Below are positions 7,441 to 15,251 of a DNA stretch of 16,443 nucleotides, one piece after another. A program made the position numbers and the translations under genes. Source of the DNA: Deltaproteobacteria bacterium (GTDB taxonomy: Bacteria > Myxococcota > Polyangia > Haliangiales > Haliangiaceae); assembly GCA_018262455.1 (NCBI GenBank), contig JAGSPR010000105.1, positions 1 through 16,443 of the forward strand, given 5' to 3'. The notes under the pieces were generated by a model. The model searched no databases and was not told the DNA's origin. It saw nothing but the letters and a program-made list of their open reading frames with translations. Every line of letters begins with the position of its first letter. Position 1 is the stretch's first letter.

Positions 7441-9785
7441 GGGCACTCCAGAAGAAGCTGGTCCGCGATCTGTGGAGGCTGAAGGCGCAGACGCTCACCG
7501 TGACGGTGATCGTCGCGGCCGGCGTCGCCAGCTACATCGCCACGCTGAGCACGTTCCGATCGCTGCTCGCGTCGCGTGACCAGTACTACCAGCACGCGGG
7601 CCTGGCAGACATGTTCGCCCGCGTGCAGCGCGCGCCGGACCGCGTCCGCACCGACCTCCAGCGAATTCCGGGCGTCGGCGAGGTGGAGGCGCGCGTATCG
7701 GACGTGCTGCGCGTGGAGGTGCCCGGCCGTGCGGAGCCGGTGCTGGGGCAGTTCATGTCCGCGCCGCGGACGTCGCTCAACGCCCTGTTCGTCCGTCGCG
7801 GGCGCGCGCCCGAGCGGTCGGACGAGGTGATGGTGAGCGAGGTGTTCGCCGAGGCTCACCACCTCGAACCGGGCGCCACGATCGCGGCGATCATGTCCGG
7901 CAGACGGACGACCCTGCGGGTCTGCGGGGTCGGCCTGTCGCCCGAGTTCTTGTGGGTGATCGAGCCGTCGGGGCTGTCGTTCGGGAACGAGCGGTTCGGC
8001 GTGTTCTGGATGGAGCACGACGCGCTGGCGACCGCCCTCGGCCTGCAGGGGGCGTTCAACGACCTGGCGCTCGCGTTGGCCCCGGGCGCGCGCGGGCCGG
8101 CGGTGATCGACCAGGTCGACCGGGTGCTGTCTCCGTGGGGCAGCTACGGCGCGTACGAACGGAGCAAGCTCCGCTCCGACCAGCTGGTGAGCCAGGAGAT
8201 CGACGAGCTGCGCGGCTCGGCCAGCCTCATGCCGCCCGTGTTCCTCGGGGTCGCGGCGTTCCTGCTCGGCGTGGTGCTCTCGCGTCTGGTCCAGACGCAG
8301 CGGACGCAGATCGCCGCGCTCAAGGCGCTCGGCTACTTCAACCGGGAGGTCGGGCTCCACTACCTCCTCCTCGCGCTGGCGATGGTGGTGCCCGGCGTGA
8401 TCCTCGGGATCGGCCTCGGGGCGTGGGCTGGCCGGGCGTTCCTCGGCATGTACGCCGATTACTTTCGGTTCCCCACGCTCGCGCTGCAGCTGGACGTCGA
8501 CCTGGTGGTCACCGGTGCGCTGATCACCCTGGGTGCCGCCGCGGTGGGCGCGCTCGGCGCCGTGTACCGGGCCGTTCGCCTGGCGCCGGCGGAGGCGATG
8601 CGACCGGAAGCGCCACGCGCCTTCCGTCCCACCATCATCGAGCGCCTGGGCATCCATCGCCTGCTCCCGGCATCCGCACGGATGGTGCTGCGCGACCTCG
8701 AACGCCAACCCGTTCGGATCCTGCTCTCGGCGCTGGGGATCGCCCTCGCCACCACGATCCTGGTGGGCGCCTACGGCGCGCTGGATTCGATCGACACCCT
8801 GGTCCAGCGCCAGTTCGAGGAGATCCAGCGCGAGGACATCGCGGTCGGGTTCGCGCGCCCGGTCTCACCCGCGGTCATCTCGTCGCTCGACGGACTGCCG
8901 GGCGTGCTCGCCGCCGAGGGCCAGCGGGTGGTCCCGGTGAGAATCCGCGGGGCGCACCGCACGCGCGAGGCCGCCTTCGTCGTGGTGCCGGAAGGATCGA
9001 CCTTGCGGCGGCGGCTCGATGCCGAAGGACGCGAGCTCGGGTTGCCGGTCTCCGGGGTGGCGATGTCGAGGGTGCTGGCGGATCTGCTCGACGTCGCGCC
9101 GGGCCAGCAGATCGACGTCGAGATCCTCGAGGGTGGCCGCACCCGGCGAATGCTGGCCGTGACCGCGGTGATCGACGATTACTTCGGCCTCTACGTCTAC
9201 GCACGCGAGCCGGCGTTCATCCGGGAGACCGGCGAGCCGCGCCTGGTCTCCGAGGTCATGCTCTCGGTCGACCGTCGAGAGATGGACGCACTGTGGCGCG
9301 AGCTGATGCGGTTTCCGGCGGTGACGGCGTTCGTCCGCCCCGAGGTGGAGCGCGACACGTTTCGCCGCCAGGTCGCGGAGGTCTTCCGCACCTTCCAGAT
9401 CATCCTCGCCGTGTTCGCGCTGGCGATCGCCGTGGCCGTCGTCTTCAACAACGCCCGCATCGCGTTCGTGGCGAGGGCCCGAGAGCTGGCGACGTTGCGG
9501 ATCCTCGGGTTCACGCGCGGCGAGGTCAGCCGGGGCCTGATCGCCCAGCAGGTCGTGCAGCTCGCGATCGGGATCCCGATCGGGCTGCCCCTGGGAGGCT
9601 GGCTCGTGTCGCTCATGTTGTCGATGCCGGATGTCGAGCTGTACCGGTTGCCCGTGTTTGTCTCGCCCAAGACCTACGCCACCGCCGCCGTGGCGGTGTT
9701 CGTCGCGGGCCTGCTCTGCGCGCTGTGGGTCGCCCGCGGCGTGAAACGGATGGATCTGGTCGCGGTGCTCAAGGCCGCGGACTGA
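7437..9785 (+). CDS. FtsX-type ABC transporter permease with two permease units, 782 residues
   Basis: The start is GTG 7437, overlapping the ATPase stop. The protein has a 1+3 helix plan repeated twice. In the first unit, a first helix at about 19-39 is followed by a large extracytoplasmic domain, then helices at about 266-286, 309-332 and 356-378. In the second unit, a helix at about 428-450 is followed by a second soluble domain, then helices at about 653-674, 701-726 and 748-767. Segments after the first helix of each FtsX domain ([28 protein letters not shown]) are the coupling elements that contact the ATPase. This duplicated layout belongs to COG0577-type permeases, not the four-helix MacB. 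With the adaptor gene following, it should export or act on an envelope substrate. Closest functional analogues would be DevC- or MacB-linked systems. Substrate unknown. Confidence 0.93.
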   Translation: MRALQKKLVRDLWRLKAQTLTVTVIVAAGVASYIATLSTFRSLLASRDQYYQHAGLADMFARVQRAPDRVRTDLQRIPGVGEVEARVSDVLRVEVPGRAEPVLGQFMSAPRTSLNALFVRRGRAPERSDEVMVSEVFAEAHHLEPGATIAAIMSGRRTTLRVCGVGLSPEFLWVIEPSGLSFGNERFGVFWMEHDALATALGLQGAFNDLALALAPGARGPAVIDQVDRVLSPWGSYGAYERSKLRSDQLVSQEIDELRGSASLMPPVFLGVAAFLLGVVLSRLVQTQRTQIAALKALGYFNREVGLHYLLLALAMVVPGVILGIGLGAWAGRAFLGMYADYFRFPTLALQLDVDLVVTGALITLGAAAVGALGAVYRAVRLAPAEAMRPEAPRAFRPTIIERLGIHRLLPASARMVLRDLERQPVRILLSALGIALATTILVGAYGALDSIDTLVQRQFEEIQREDIAVGFARPVSPAVISSLDGLPGVLAAEGQRVVPVRIRGAHRTREAAFVVVPEGSTLRRRLDAEGRELGLPVSGVAMSRVLADLLDVAPGQQIDVEILEGGRTRRMLAVTAVIDDYFGLYVYAREPAFIRETGEPRLVSEVMLSVDRREMDALWRELMRFPAVTAFVRPEVERDTFRRQVAEVFRTFQIILAVFALAIAVAVVFNNARIAFVARARELATLRILGFTRGEVSRGLIAQQVVQLAIGIPIGLPLGGWLVSLMLSMPDVELYRLPVFVSPKTYATAAVAVFVAGLLCALWVARGVKRMDLVAVLKAAD

Positions 9786-9790
9786 AGGAG
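9784..9790 (+). promoter_or_regulatory. Shine-Dalgarno GAAGGAG that decides the adaptor start
   Basis: GAAGGAG lies eight bases before ATG 9799 and immediately follows the permease stop. The upstream in-frame GTG at 9790 overlaps it, so ATG 9799 is the true start. This is one of the few strong ribosome binding sites in the window and marks an operon-internal gene. Confidence 0.75.
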
Positions 9791-9798
9791 TGCCTGCC

Positions 9799-10983
9799 AT
9801 GCGGCGTTGGTTCTTGAGAATTGCAATGGTCCTCGCGTTGGCCGCGGTCGTCGCGGCCGTGATCTACGCGTACCGGCCCCGACCTGCGCTGGTCGATGTG
9901 GCCCAGGTGACGGCCGGCCGGCTGGTGGTCTCGCTCGACGCGGAAGGCAAGGTCCGGGTGCGCGAGCGCTACGTCGTCCTGGCGCCGATCGCGGGGATCT
10001 CCTCGCGCATCGAGCTGGATCCGGGCGACGCGGTCGCGGAGGGCGCCGAGCTGGCGCGCATCCAGCCGACGCTGTCGCCGCTGCTGGATCCGCAGTCGCG
10101 GTCGGTTGCCGAGGCCCGCCTGCGCGCGGCCGAGGACGCACGCAGCCAGGCGCAGGCCGCCGTGGCGCGGACGAGCGCGGCGCTAGAGCTCGCGAGGTCG
10201 GAGCTGCAGCGCACAAAGACGCTCGCCGAGCGTGGGGCCGCGACGGGTCAGCAGCTCGAGCTGGCCACGTTCGAGGTCCGGACCGGCGAGGCGAGCGTGC
10301 AGGCTGCGCAGTCCGCGCTCCGGGTCGCCGGTCACGAGATCGAGAGCGCCCGGGCTACCCTCGAACGGCTGGCGCCCGGTCGCAAGGAACGCGACGCCTT
10401 CGCGGTCACGGCTCCCATCGCGGGCCAGGTGCTCCGGGTCATGCGGGAGAGCGAGGGTGCCGTCGTCCCGGGGACGCCGCTGCTCGAGCTCGGTGATCTG
10501 TCCGCGATCGAGATCGTCGCGGATGTGCTCACCCGGGATGCCGCGCCGCTGCGCCGTGGGATCACGGTGCTGGTCACCGAGTGGGGGACGGAGAAGGAGC
10601 GCCCCGGCCGCGTTCGCCGGATCGAGCCGGCGGCGTTCACCCGGATCTCACCGCTGGGGGTGGAGGAGCAGCGCGTGAACGTGCTGATCGACTTCGAGCG
10701 CCCGGTCGATGCTGCGTTCGGCGATGGCTACGCCGTCGACGTCCGGTTCATGCTCTCCGACGATCCGAAAGTGCGACAGGTTGCTGCGAGCGCCCTGTTC
10801 CGCCACGCCGAGGGCTGGGCGGCATTCGTCGTCCAGGACGGCAAGGCGTCGTTGCGCACGGTCAAGGTGGGCAAGCGAAACCCGATGCAGGCGGAGGTGC
10901 TGGAGGGCCTGGCCGATGGCGAGACGGTGGTCGTGCACCCCGGCGAGCTGGTGCGAGATGGTAGCCGGGTCGAGGCGCGGTGA
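9799..10983 (+). CDS. HlyD/MacA-type periplasmic adaptor protein of the ABC exporter
   Basis: The 394-residue protein has an N-terminal anchor helix (about 5-25) after MRRWFLR. A first lipoyl half-motif follows at about 58-86 (YVVLAPIAGISS), then an Ala/Glu/Arg-rich coiled-coil hairpin at about 97-192. The second lipoyl half begins at T204-APIAGQVLRV and leads into a beta-barrel domain (LGDLSAIEIVADV). The C-terminal part ends in a membrane-proximal segment with GETVVVHPGELV. This is the standard layout of membrane fusion proteins that link an inner-membrane ABC permease to a TolC-like outer-membrane channel. It follows the permease by 13 bp and is the last gene of the operon. No outer-membrane factor is encoded in the window, so the channel must come from elsewhere, as is common for MacAB-TolC. 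Confidence 0.93.
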   Translation: MRRWFLRIAMVLALAAVVAAVIYAYRPRPALVDVAQVTAGRLVVSLDAEGKVRVRERYVVLAPIAGISSRIELDPGDAVAEGAELARIQPTLSPLLDPQSRSVAEARLRAAEDARSQAQAAVARTSAALELARSELQRTKTLAERGAATGQQLELATFEVRTGEASVQAAQSALRVAGHEIESARATLERLAPGRKERDAFAVTAPIAGQVLRVMRESEGAVVPGTPLLELGDLSAIEIVADVLTRDAAPLRRGITVLVTEWGTEKERPGRVRRIEPAAFTRISPLGVEEQRVNVLIDFERPVDAAFGDGYAVDVRFMLSDDPKVRQVAASALFRHAEGWAAFVVQDGKASLRTVKVGKRNPMQAEVLEGLADGETVVVHPGELVRDGSRVEAR

Positions 10984-11170
10984 CGGAAGCGCCGAGCCTC
11001 CTGGCGACGTAAGATCTGTTCGCTAGCCGACGCAAACAACATCGCCTCCGGCGAGCACGGTTGCCATGGCGAGCCGAGGCGCCGCTCGTTGAACGAGCCT
11101 CCACTCGTCGGAGAGCTGTTTCGTCGTGCACGCGACCTGGAATGCGGTATGCGTGGCGTGGACGACCATC

Positions 11171-11551
11171 ATGCCAGCCTCCACTACCGCTCGAGCCCGA
11201 TTCGACCAGCGCCTCGCGGAGCTGTCGCTGCACGAGCTCACACGAAGCGGCCTCCAGCCGACCCGCACACGCTCTGATCTCGAGGTCGAGGTCGAAGTCG
11301 AGGTCGACATCGAGATCGAGCCTGACACCGACCCGGAGATCGAGGAGTTCGTGACCACGCTGCGGATGGAGCGTGCGGCTCTCTCCCGGGTCTGGTTCGA
11401 CGCGCCGGAGGACGTGATCGCGCTCGTTGGCGAGCCAGAGCTGCCGGAGCCGCACCCGCTGCGCATCCCGCTCCTGCTCGTCGCGATCGCGGCGGTGGCG
11501 GTCACCTCGTTCATCGCGATCGGGCTCGGAACCGGCCTGCTCGCGCTGTGA
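11171..11551 (+). CDS. Small acidic protein with a C-terminal membrane helix, 126 residues
   Basis: I do not recognise a family. Start ATG 11171 is chosen; an in-frame GTG at 11126 would add 15 residues, and neither has a strong ribosome site. Residues 1-35 are basic to neutral. Residues 36-59 are an acidic stretch of alternating Glu and Val/Ile (LEVEVEVEVDIEIE, then PDTDPEIEE), encoded by a hexanucleotide repeat. Residues 60-96 are mixed (MERAALSRVWFDAPEDV). A single hydrophobic helix (about 99-124) ends the protein, which suggests a tail-anchored topology with the acidic part in the cytoplasm. Third positions are almost all G or C, supporting real coding. It lies 187 bp after the ABC operon in the same direction and may or may not belong to it. 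A similar helix after an acidic region is seen in many small regulators, but no function can be claimed. Confidence 0.65.
   Translation: MPASTTARARFDQRLAELSLHELTRSGLQPTRTRSDLEVEVEVEVDIEIEPDTDPEIEEFVTTLRMERAALSRVWFDAPEDVIALVGEPELPEPHPLRIPLLLVAIAAVAVTSFIAIGLGTGLLAL
11279..11320 (+). repeat. Imperfect hexanucleotide repeat, (c/g/a)tcga(g/a/c), seven units
   Basis: Seven successive in-frame six-base units of the type gtcgag, with variants ctcgag, gtcgaa, gtcgac and atcgag, encode the Leu/Val/Ile-Glu/Asp alternation of the small acidic protein. The unit length is a multiple of three, so slippage would change the length without breaking the frame. Confidence 0.8.
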
Positions 11552-11574
11552 TCGTGGCGGCGCGCCACGTCTGA

Positions 11575-11775
11575 TCAGTGACGGACGAGCTCGGGGCTTC
11601 CGGCTCCGCGCGACACGATCATCTCCCACTTGCCTTCGGGGTTGCGGATCGCATGGCTGGCTTCGTCGATGTGGCCGGCGACGTAGCGGACTGCATCGTT
11701 CAGCACGCGGAACCGCGGACCGGCCTGAAATCCCGTTCCTCTCGACCACCAGACCTCGTAGAGCCTGTTGTGCAT
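11575..11775 (-). CDS. Small orphan protein, 66 residues
   Basis: The minus frame from ATG 11775 encodes a compact, plausible small protein. It includes LYEVWWSRGTGFQAGPRF (residues 4-21) and later DEASHAIRNPEGKWEMI, with four tryptophan/aromatic positions, little Arg bias and mostly G/C third positions. These are features unlike the Arg/Pro/Ala-rich shadow frames nearby. The pattern (aromatic opening, GPRF, ASxAIxxPxGxW) resembles short uncharacterised proteins I associate with myxobacterial genomes, but I cannot name the family. An in-frame ATG at 11850 would add 25 Arg/Ser-rich residues that look non-coding. No ribosome site is evident for either. It is convergent with the acidic protein gene, with 23 bp between stops. 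It could be a single small domain or a remnant of a larger protein. Confidence 0.55.
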   Translation of the reverse strand: MHNRLYEVWWSRGTGFQAGPRFRVLNDAVRYVAGHIDEASHAIRNPEGKWEMIVSRGAGSPELVRH

Positions 11776-12249
11776 GGCCCGGCGTGATTGCGAGCCGCGT
11801 GCCCGGTTCGGCTCGACGCGCGACCTTCGAGATTCGTTCAGCAACGACATCCGCCCACCACGGCCCTCGCGATCGCGGTTGTCGACGTCTCCGCGAGAAT
11901 TGCGCGAGAGGTCCCGGGATCCGCGCAGGAATTACCGGATCAGGGCCGGGCTACACCGACCTCACCGCTCGCGCACCACCCGGGCCGGCGGCGAGCAACG
12001 CTCGCAGGCGCACGTGCGCGAACGCTCAGTTGGCGGCGGCCGGCGAGCCGAGCTCGGTGTCAGCACCTGCGCGCCGCGTGGCGGTCACAAACAGGCGGCG
12101 TGACGGCCAACCTCACGAGGATGACGATCAGGATCGCGGACGAGCCGGTCGTGCCCAGGCCGGCGCCGCCTTCGTCGGGCGGGTTCGACGCCTTCCCGCG
12201 GAAGAAATCTGCCGCGACGCGGCCAATCGAAGTACCCTGAGAACTGGGT
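11776..12249. other. 474-bp stretch without a convincing gene
   Basis: All frames here are short, Arg/Pro-rich or lack a start. A perfect 6-bp stem with a 3-base loop (GCGAGC-AAC-GCTCGC) lies at 11991-12005, but no T-run follows it, so it is not a typical terminator. A hydrophobic minus-strand segment at about 12075-12165 has no start codon and is not called. The right end carries the promoter-like TACCCT at 12233. The left end would hold the promoter of the small minus gene, but I see no clear element. Confidence 0.5.
12233..12238 (+). promoter_or_regulatory. TACCCT, -10-like element before the SUMF1-type lipoprotein
   Basis: TACCCT fits TANNNT and begins 17 nt before GTG 12250; transcription would start near 12245, giving a leader of about five bases. 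No Shine-Dalgarno sequence lies between. It resembles the elements before the kinase (448) and ABC (6698) genes. Confidence 0.4.
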
Positions 12250-13212
12250 GTGTGGGTGTCGATCGCTCGCGTAGGGAGTCTGCTGTCCCTGCTGGCCTTG
12301 GCCAGCTGCGGGCGCGTGGGGTTTGATCCGTCAGCGAACACTGCTGCAGCCGACGCGGCCGACGCGGCCGACGCAGCCGACGCAGCCGACGTTCCCAGCG
12401 ATGGAGCGCTCGCACCGGTCGCGCCGGGGACATGGATCGCGATCCCGCCCGGAAGCTTTGCGATGGGTTCGCCGACGAGCGAGCCCTGTCGGAACGCCGA
12501 CGAGACCCAGCATCAGGTCACGTTGACCCGCGGCTTCGAGATCCAGTCCACGGAGGTGACCCAGGCGTTCTTTCTCGACATCATGGGCTACAACCCCTCG
12601 GGTTTTTCGGGGTGCGGGGCCACCTGTCCGGTCGAGGTGGTCAACTGGCACGAGGGCGCGGCGTACTGCAATCAGCTCTCGATCCAGAATGGCCTGACAT
12701 CCTGCTACGCGTGCACGGGAAGCGGGCCGTCGGTGAGTTGCAGCGAGACCGTGGCGACCGCCGGCTCGGCTATCTACGCCTGTGCGGGATATCGGCTGCC
12801 GACGGAAGCCGAGTGGGAGTACGCATATCGCGCTGCCACGTCGACGAGCTACTACAGCGGTCCCAACAACGGAGGCACGTGCGGTATCCAGCCGAACGGT
12901 GACCTGATCGGCTGGTACAACAACACTGCCAATAGCCCGAGGGCCGTGCAGGAGTTGCAGCCGAACGCCTGGGGTCTGTTCGACATGGCAGGCAACGTGT
13001 GGGAGTGGTGCCACGATCCACCGCAGGGTGATCTGGGAGCGAGTGCCGTCGTCGATCCGGTCGGGGTGGGCGGCGCGACCAATCGCATCCTCCGCGGAGG
13101 CTCGTGGTTCGAGGACGCGATCTCGATGCGGGCAGCCAATCGGATCTCGATGACCTCGACGTTGCGGGGCGGCGCCGACGGCTTTCGCTGCGTGCGCACG
13201 CTCGCGCCATGA
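12250..13212 (+). CDS. SUMF1/FGE-fold lipoprotein, without the catalytic cysteines
   Basis: The 320-residue protein starts at GTG 12250 (GTG 12256 is an alternative). A lipoprotein signal ends LLALASC with C20, and the mature part begins CGRVGFDP, then a D-A-A repeat linker (about 33-48). The SUMF1 domain spans about 58-320. It shows the hallmarks PPGSFAMGS, EVTQAFF, PVEVVNWHEGAAYCNQLS, YRLPTEAEWEYAYRAA, GLFDMAGNVWEWC, RGGSWF and a terminal GFRCVR. In formylglycine-generating enzyme two cysteines follow GGS(Y/W) (human C336 and C341); here those positions are E288 and M293, so sulfatase activation is not expected. The fold is also used for ligand binding and in non-enzymatic surface proteins. 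Several other cysteines probably form disulfides. It is most likely an outer-membrane-attached protein of unknown partner. The PAS kinase follows 167 bp downstream in the same direction. Confidence 0.9.
   Translation: MWVSIARVGSLLSLLALASCGRVGFDPSANTAAADAADAADAADAADVPSDGALAPVAPGTWIAIPPGSFAMGSPTSEPCRNADETQHQVTLTRGFEIQSTEVTQAFFLDIMGYNPSGFSGCGATCPVEVVNWHEGAAYCNQLSIQNGLTSCYACTGSGPSVSCSETVATAGSAIYACAGYRLPTEAEWEYAYRAATSTSYYSGPNNGGTCGIQPNGDLIGWYNNTANSPRAVQELQPNAWGLFDMAGNVWEWCHDPPQGDLGASAVVDPVGVGGATNRILRGGSWFEDAISMRAANRISMTSTLRGGADGFRCVRTLAP
12349..12390 (+). repeat. 9-bp tandem repeat gccgacgc(g/a), about 4.7 units
   Basis: Units at 12349, 12358, 12367 and 12376 are complete, and a degenerate fifth follows. 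They encode the D-A-A linker between the lipidated cysteine and the SUMF1 domain. The unit keeps the frame, so copy-number change would only alter the spacer length. Confidence 0.85.
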
Positions 13213-13269
13213 GCGCTGGCCCGCGGCATCACCGCGGTCGGTCGGCCCGCTCGAGTGCTGATTCCGATG

Positions 13270-13275
13270 TACCCT
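13270..13275 (+). promoter_or_regulatory. TACCCT, possible -10 element of the PAS kinase gene
   Basis: TACCCT within GATGTACCCTGCG lies in the 167-bp gap after the SUMF1 gene, 110 nt before the kinase start. Transcription would begin near 13282, giving a leader of about 98 nt, in contrast to the very short leaders proposed for other genes here; this gene does have a Shine-Dalgarno sequence. Confidence 0.3.
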
Positions 13276-13368
13276 GCGCGCGAAGCCACCGGCGATCGCG
13301 CACTGTCCATGTTGGCGACGTAGACACCTGCCGGATGAGCATGGATTGAACCACGACGCGCCGCATCC

Positions 13369-13375
13369 AAGAGGA
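13369..13375 (+). promoter_or_regulatory. Shine-Dalgarno AAGAGGA for the PAS kinase
   Basis: AAGAGGA ends four bases before GTG 13380 and supports that GTG as the start. No in-frame ATG precedes the PAS region with a better site. Confidence 0.6.
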
Positions 13376-13379
13376 CCTG

Positions 13380-15251
13380 GTGGCCGATCAGACGAAGCTC
13401 ACAATCGACGGGACTACAGACGTGGTCCTGGGCGACGTCTTCGAGGACGCGCCCTTCGAGTTCTGGATCCGCGACGCCGACGGTCGGTGCATCGTGCAGA
13501 ATGCCGCGGCCCGTCGCTGGGGCGACGTGCGCGGCCTGCGGATCGAAGAGTCGCCCGCATCGCCCGAGGTCCTCGCCGCCTGGCGCGTGAACAACCAGCG
13601 CGCGTACGCGGGCGAGCTCGTGCAGAACGAGGCCGAGTACCACGTCGCTGGCGAGACGCGTTACTACCAGTGCGTCGTCGTCCCCATCCGAGCCGGATCG
13701 CGGGTCCAGGGCATTCTCGGGTTCAACATCGATCTCACCGATCGCAGACGGGCCGAAGAGGCCCTGCGCGAGAGCGAGCGGAAGCTTCGCGAGGCCTTGC
13801 GGGTTGGGCGCATGGGGTACCTCGAGTGGGATCTGGTGACCAACGAGATCCGGTGGTCGCCGGAGACCTATCGGCTGTTCGGACACGTGCCAGGCGGCGC
13901 GTTCACCCCGACGATCGAGGCGACGGTCGGCATGGTGTTTCCCGAGGACCGCGCGTTCGTGGAGGAGCGGCTGGAGGCGGTGATTCGCGGCACCGTCGAC
14001 TACGACATCGATCATCGCGTGGTTCGTCCCGACGGCGAGGTGATCCACGTCCACGCCCAAGGCGAGGTGATGCGTGACGAGCACGGCACGGCGCTGCGCA
14101 TGCTCGGCACGGTCGTGGACGTCACCGCGCGAAGACGGGCCGAGGAAGCCCTCCGGATCAGCGAGGAGCGGCTCAAGCAGGCCCTGAGCGCTGCCTCCGC
14201 CGGGATGTGGGAGCTGGATGTCCGCACCGGGAAAGCCCACTGGTCTCACGAGAACTTCGAGCTGTACGAGCGCGACCCCGCGCGTGGGCAACCAACGCTC
14301 GCGGACTTGCTCGCGAGCATCCACCCCGACGACCGCGCGCTCGTCAGCGCCGCCGTCCGCGATGCCATCGGAGGCAAGACCGCCGAGTACCGGGCGGAGT
14401 TCCGCGTGACCCTGGCTCGCGGTGGCGAGCGCTGGCTACTCGCCCGCGGCCAGGTGCAGCGGGCCGCCGATGGGACGCCGCTTCGAATGGTGGGCATCAG
14501 CATCGATATCACCGCGCGCAAACGGGCCGAACAGGAGCTGCGTGAGGTGGATCGACGGAGGACCGAGTTTCTCGGCGTCCTGTCCCACGAGCTCCGCAAT
14601 CCGCTCGCGGCCATCCGGAGCAGCCTGTACCTGCTCGAGCGCGTGCCAGCTGGCGGCGATCAGGCTCGGCGAGCGACCGCGGTCATCGATCGACAGTCGA
14701 GTCACCTGGCCCGGCTTGTCGATGACCTGCTCGATATCACCCGCATCAGCTCCGGCAAGATTCGCCTCCAGCACGCGCGCCTGAACCTCGTCGAGCTTGT
14801 CCGCCGCACCGTCGAAGATCACCACGCGCTGCTCGCCTCCCGCGAGCTCGCGATCGACCTCCCAGACGAGGAGGTGTGGATCTCCGGCGACGCGACGCGC
14901 TTGTCCCAGGTGGTCGGCAATCTGCTGACGAACGCGGCGAAGTTCACCCCGGAGAGTGGAAAGATCTGCGTATCGCTCGCGAAGACCGGGAGCCGAGTCG
15001 TGCTGGAGGTCGCCGATAACGGGCTGGGCATCGACCCGGAGACGCTTGGCCGGTTGTTCCTGCCCTTCGTGCAGGCCGACCGCAGCCTCGACAGGAGCCG
15101 CGGTGGCCTGGGGCTGGGGCTGGCGCTCGTGAAGACGCTGGTCGAGCTGCACTCCGGCGAGGTGACCGCTCGCAGCGAGGGGCCCGGGCGCGGTGCGTGC
15201 TTCACGATCCAGCTCCCGCTCGACGAGCCAGGCAATCTCGCATCGCCCTGA
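13380..15251 (+). CDS. Soluble sensor histidine kinase with three PAS domains
   Basis: The 623-residue protein has no membrane segment, so it senses a cytoplasmic signal. PAS 1 is at about 15-121. PAS 2 with its PAC tail is at about 136-252 (ending [11 protein letters not shown]). PAS 3 with PAC is at about 262-380 (ending [11 protein letters not shown]). The DITxRRRAE-type junctions are typical PAC-to-linker sequences. The HisKA box SHELRNPL has phospho-acceptor H403. The ATPase domain has N-box GNLLTNAAK (N518), G1 DNGLG (546-550) and G2 [10 protein letters not shown]. There is no receiver domain and no response-regulator gene in the window, so it is an orphan hybrid-less kinase whose partner is elsewhere. 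No heme or flavin ligand can be identified with confidence in the PAS domains. The 3' end overlaps the convergent nitrite reductase gene by 50 bp. Confidence 0.94.
   Translation: MADQTKLTIDGTTDVVLGDVFEDAPFEFWIRDADGRCIVQNAAARRWGDVRGLRIEESPASPEVLAAWRVNNQRAYAGELVQNEAEYHVAGETRYYQCVVVPIRAGSRVQGILGFNIDLTDRRRAEEALRESERKLREALRVGRMGYLEWDLVTNEIRWSPETYRLFGHVPGGAFTPTIEATVGMVFPEDRAFVEERLEAVIRGTVDYDIDHRVVRPDGEVIHVHAQGEVMRDEHGTALRMLGTVVDVTARRRAEEALRISEERLKQALSAASAGMWELDVRTGKAHWSHENFELYERDPARGQPTLADLLASIHPDDRALVSAAVRDAIGGKTAEYRAEFRVTLARGGERWLLARGQVQRAADGTPLRMVGISIDITARKRAEQELREVDRRRTEFLGVLSHELRNPLAAIRSSLYLLERVPAGGDQARRATAVIDRQSSHLARLVDDLLDITRISSGKIRLQHARLNLVELVRRTVEDHHALLASRELAIDLPDEEVWISGDATRLSQVVGNLLTNAAKFTPESGKICVSLAKTGSRVVLEVADNGLGIDPETLGRLFLPFVQADRSLDRSRGGLGLGLALVKTLVELHSGEVTARSEGPGRGACFTIQLPLDEPGNLASP

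Noticed and set aside
7017..8708. Minus-strand open frame of 563 codons opposite the ABC genes
   Set aside because: His/Arg/Gln-rich without domains; the opposite strand encodes intact ATPase and permease motifs.
7952..9817. Plus-strand open frame of 621 codons in another phase of the permease
   Set aside because: Arg/Gly/Pro-rich shadow of the permease gene; no start signal.
10995..11012. Possible terminator hairpin (CGCC...GGCG) after the adaptor gene
   Set aside because: The stem is only four to five pairs and no T-run follows.
12060..12341. Minus-strand frame with a hydrophobic segment ILIVILVRLAV
   Set aside because: No start codon close to the hydrophobic part, the N-terminal part overlaps the SUMF1 gene start, and no ribosome site is seen. 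It could be a chance frame or a remnant.
12349..12390. Short regular repeat as a possible CRISPR array
   Set aside because: The units are contiguous 9-mers inside a coding linker, without spacers.
12250..13212. Calling the SUMF1-domain protein a formylglycine-generating enzyme
   Set aside because: The two catalytic cysteine positions are Glu and Met, and no sulfatase gene is nearby.
12852..14324. Minus-strand open frame of 490 codons spanning the SUMF1 and PAS kinase genes
   Set aside because: It crosses two well-supported plus-strand genes and has no recognisable domain.
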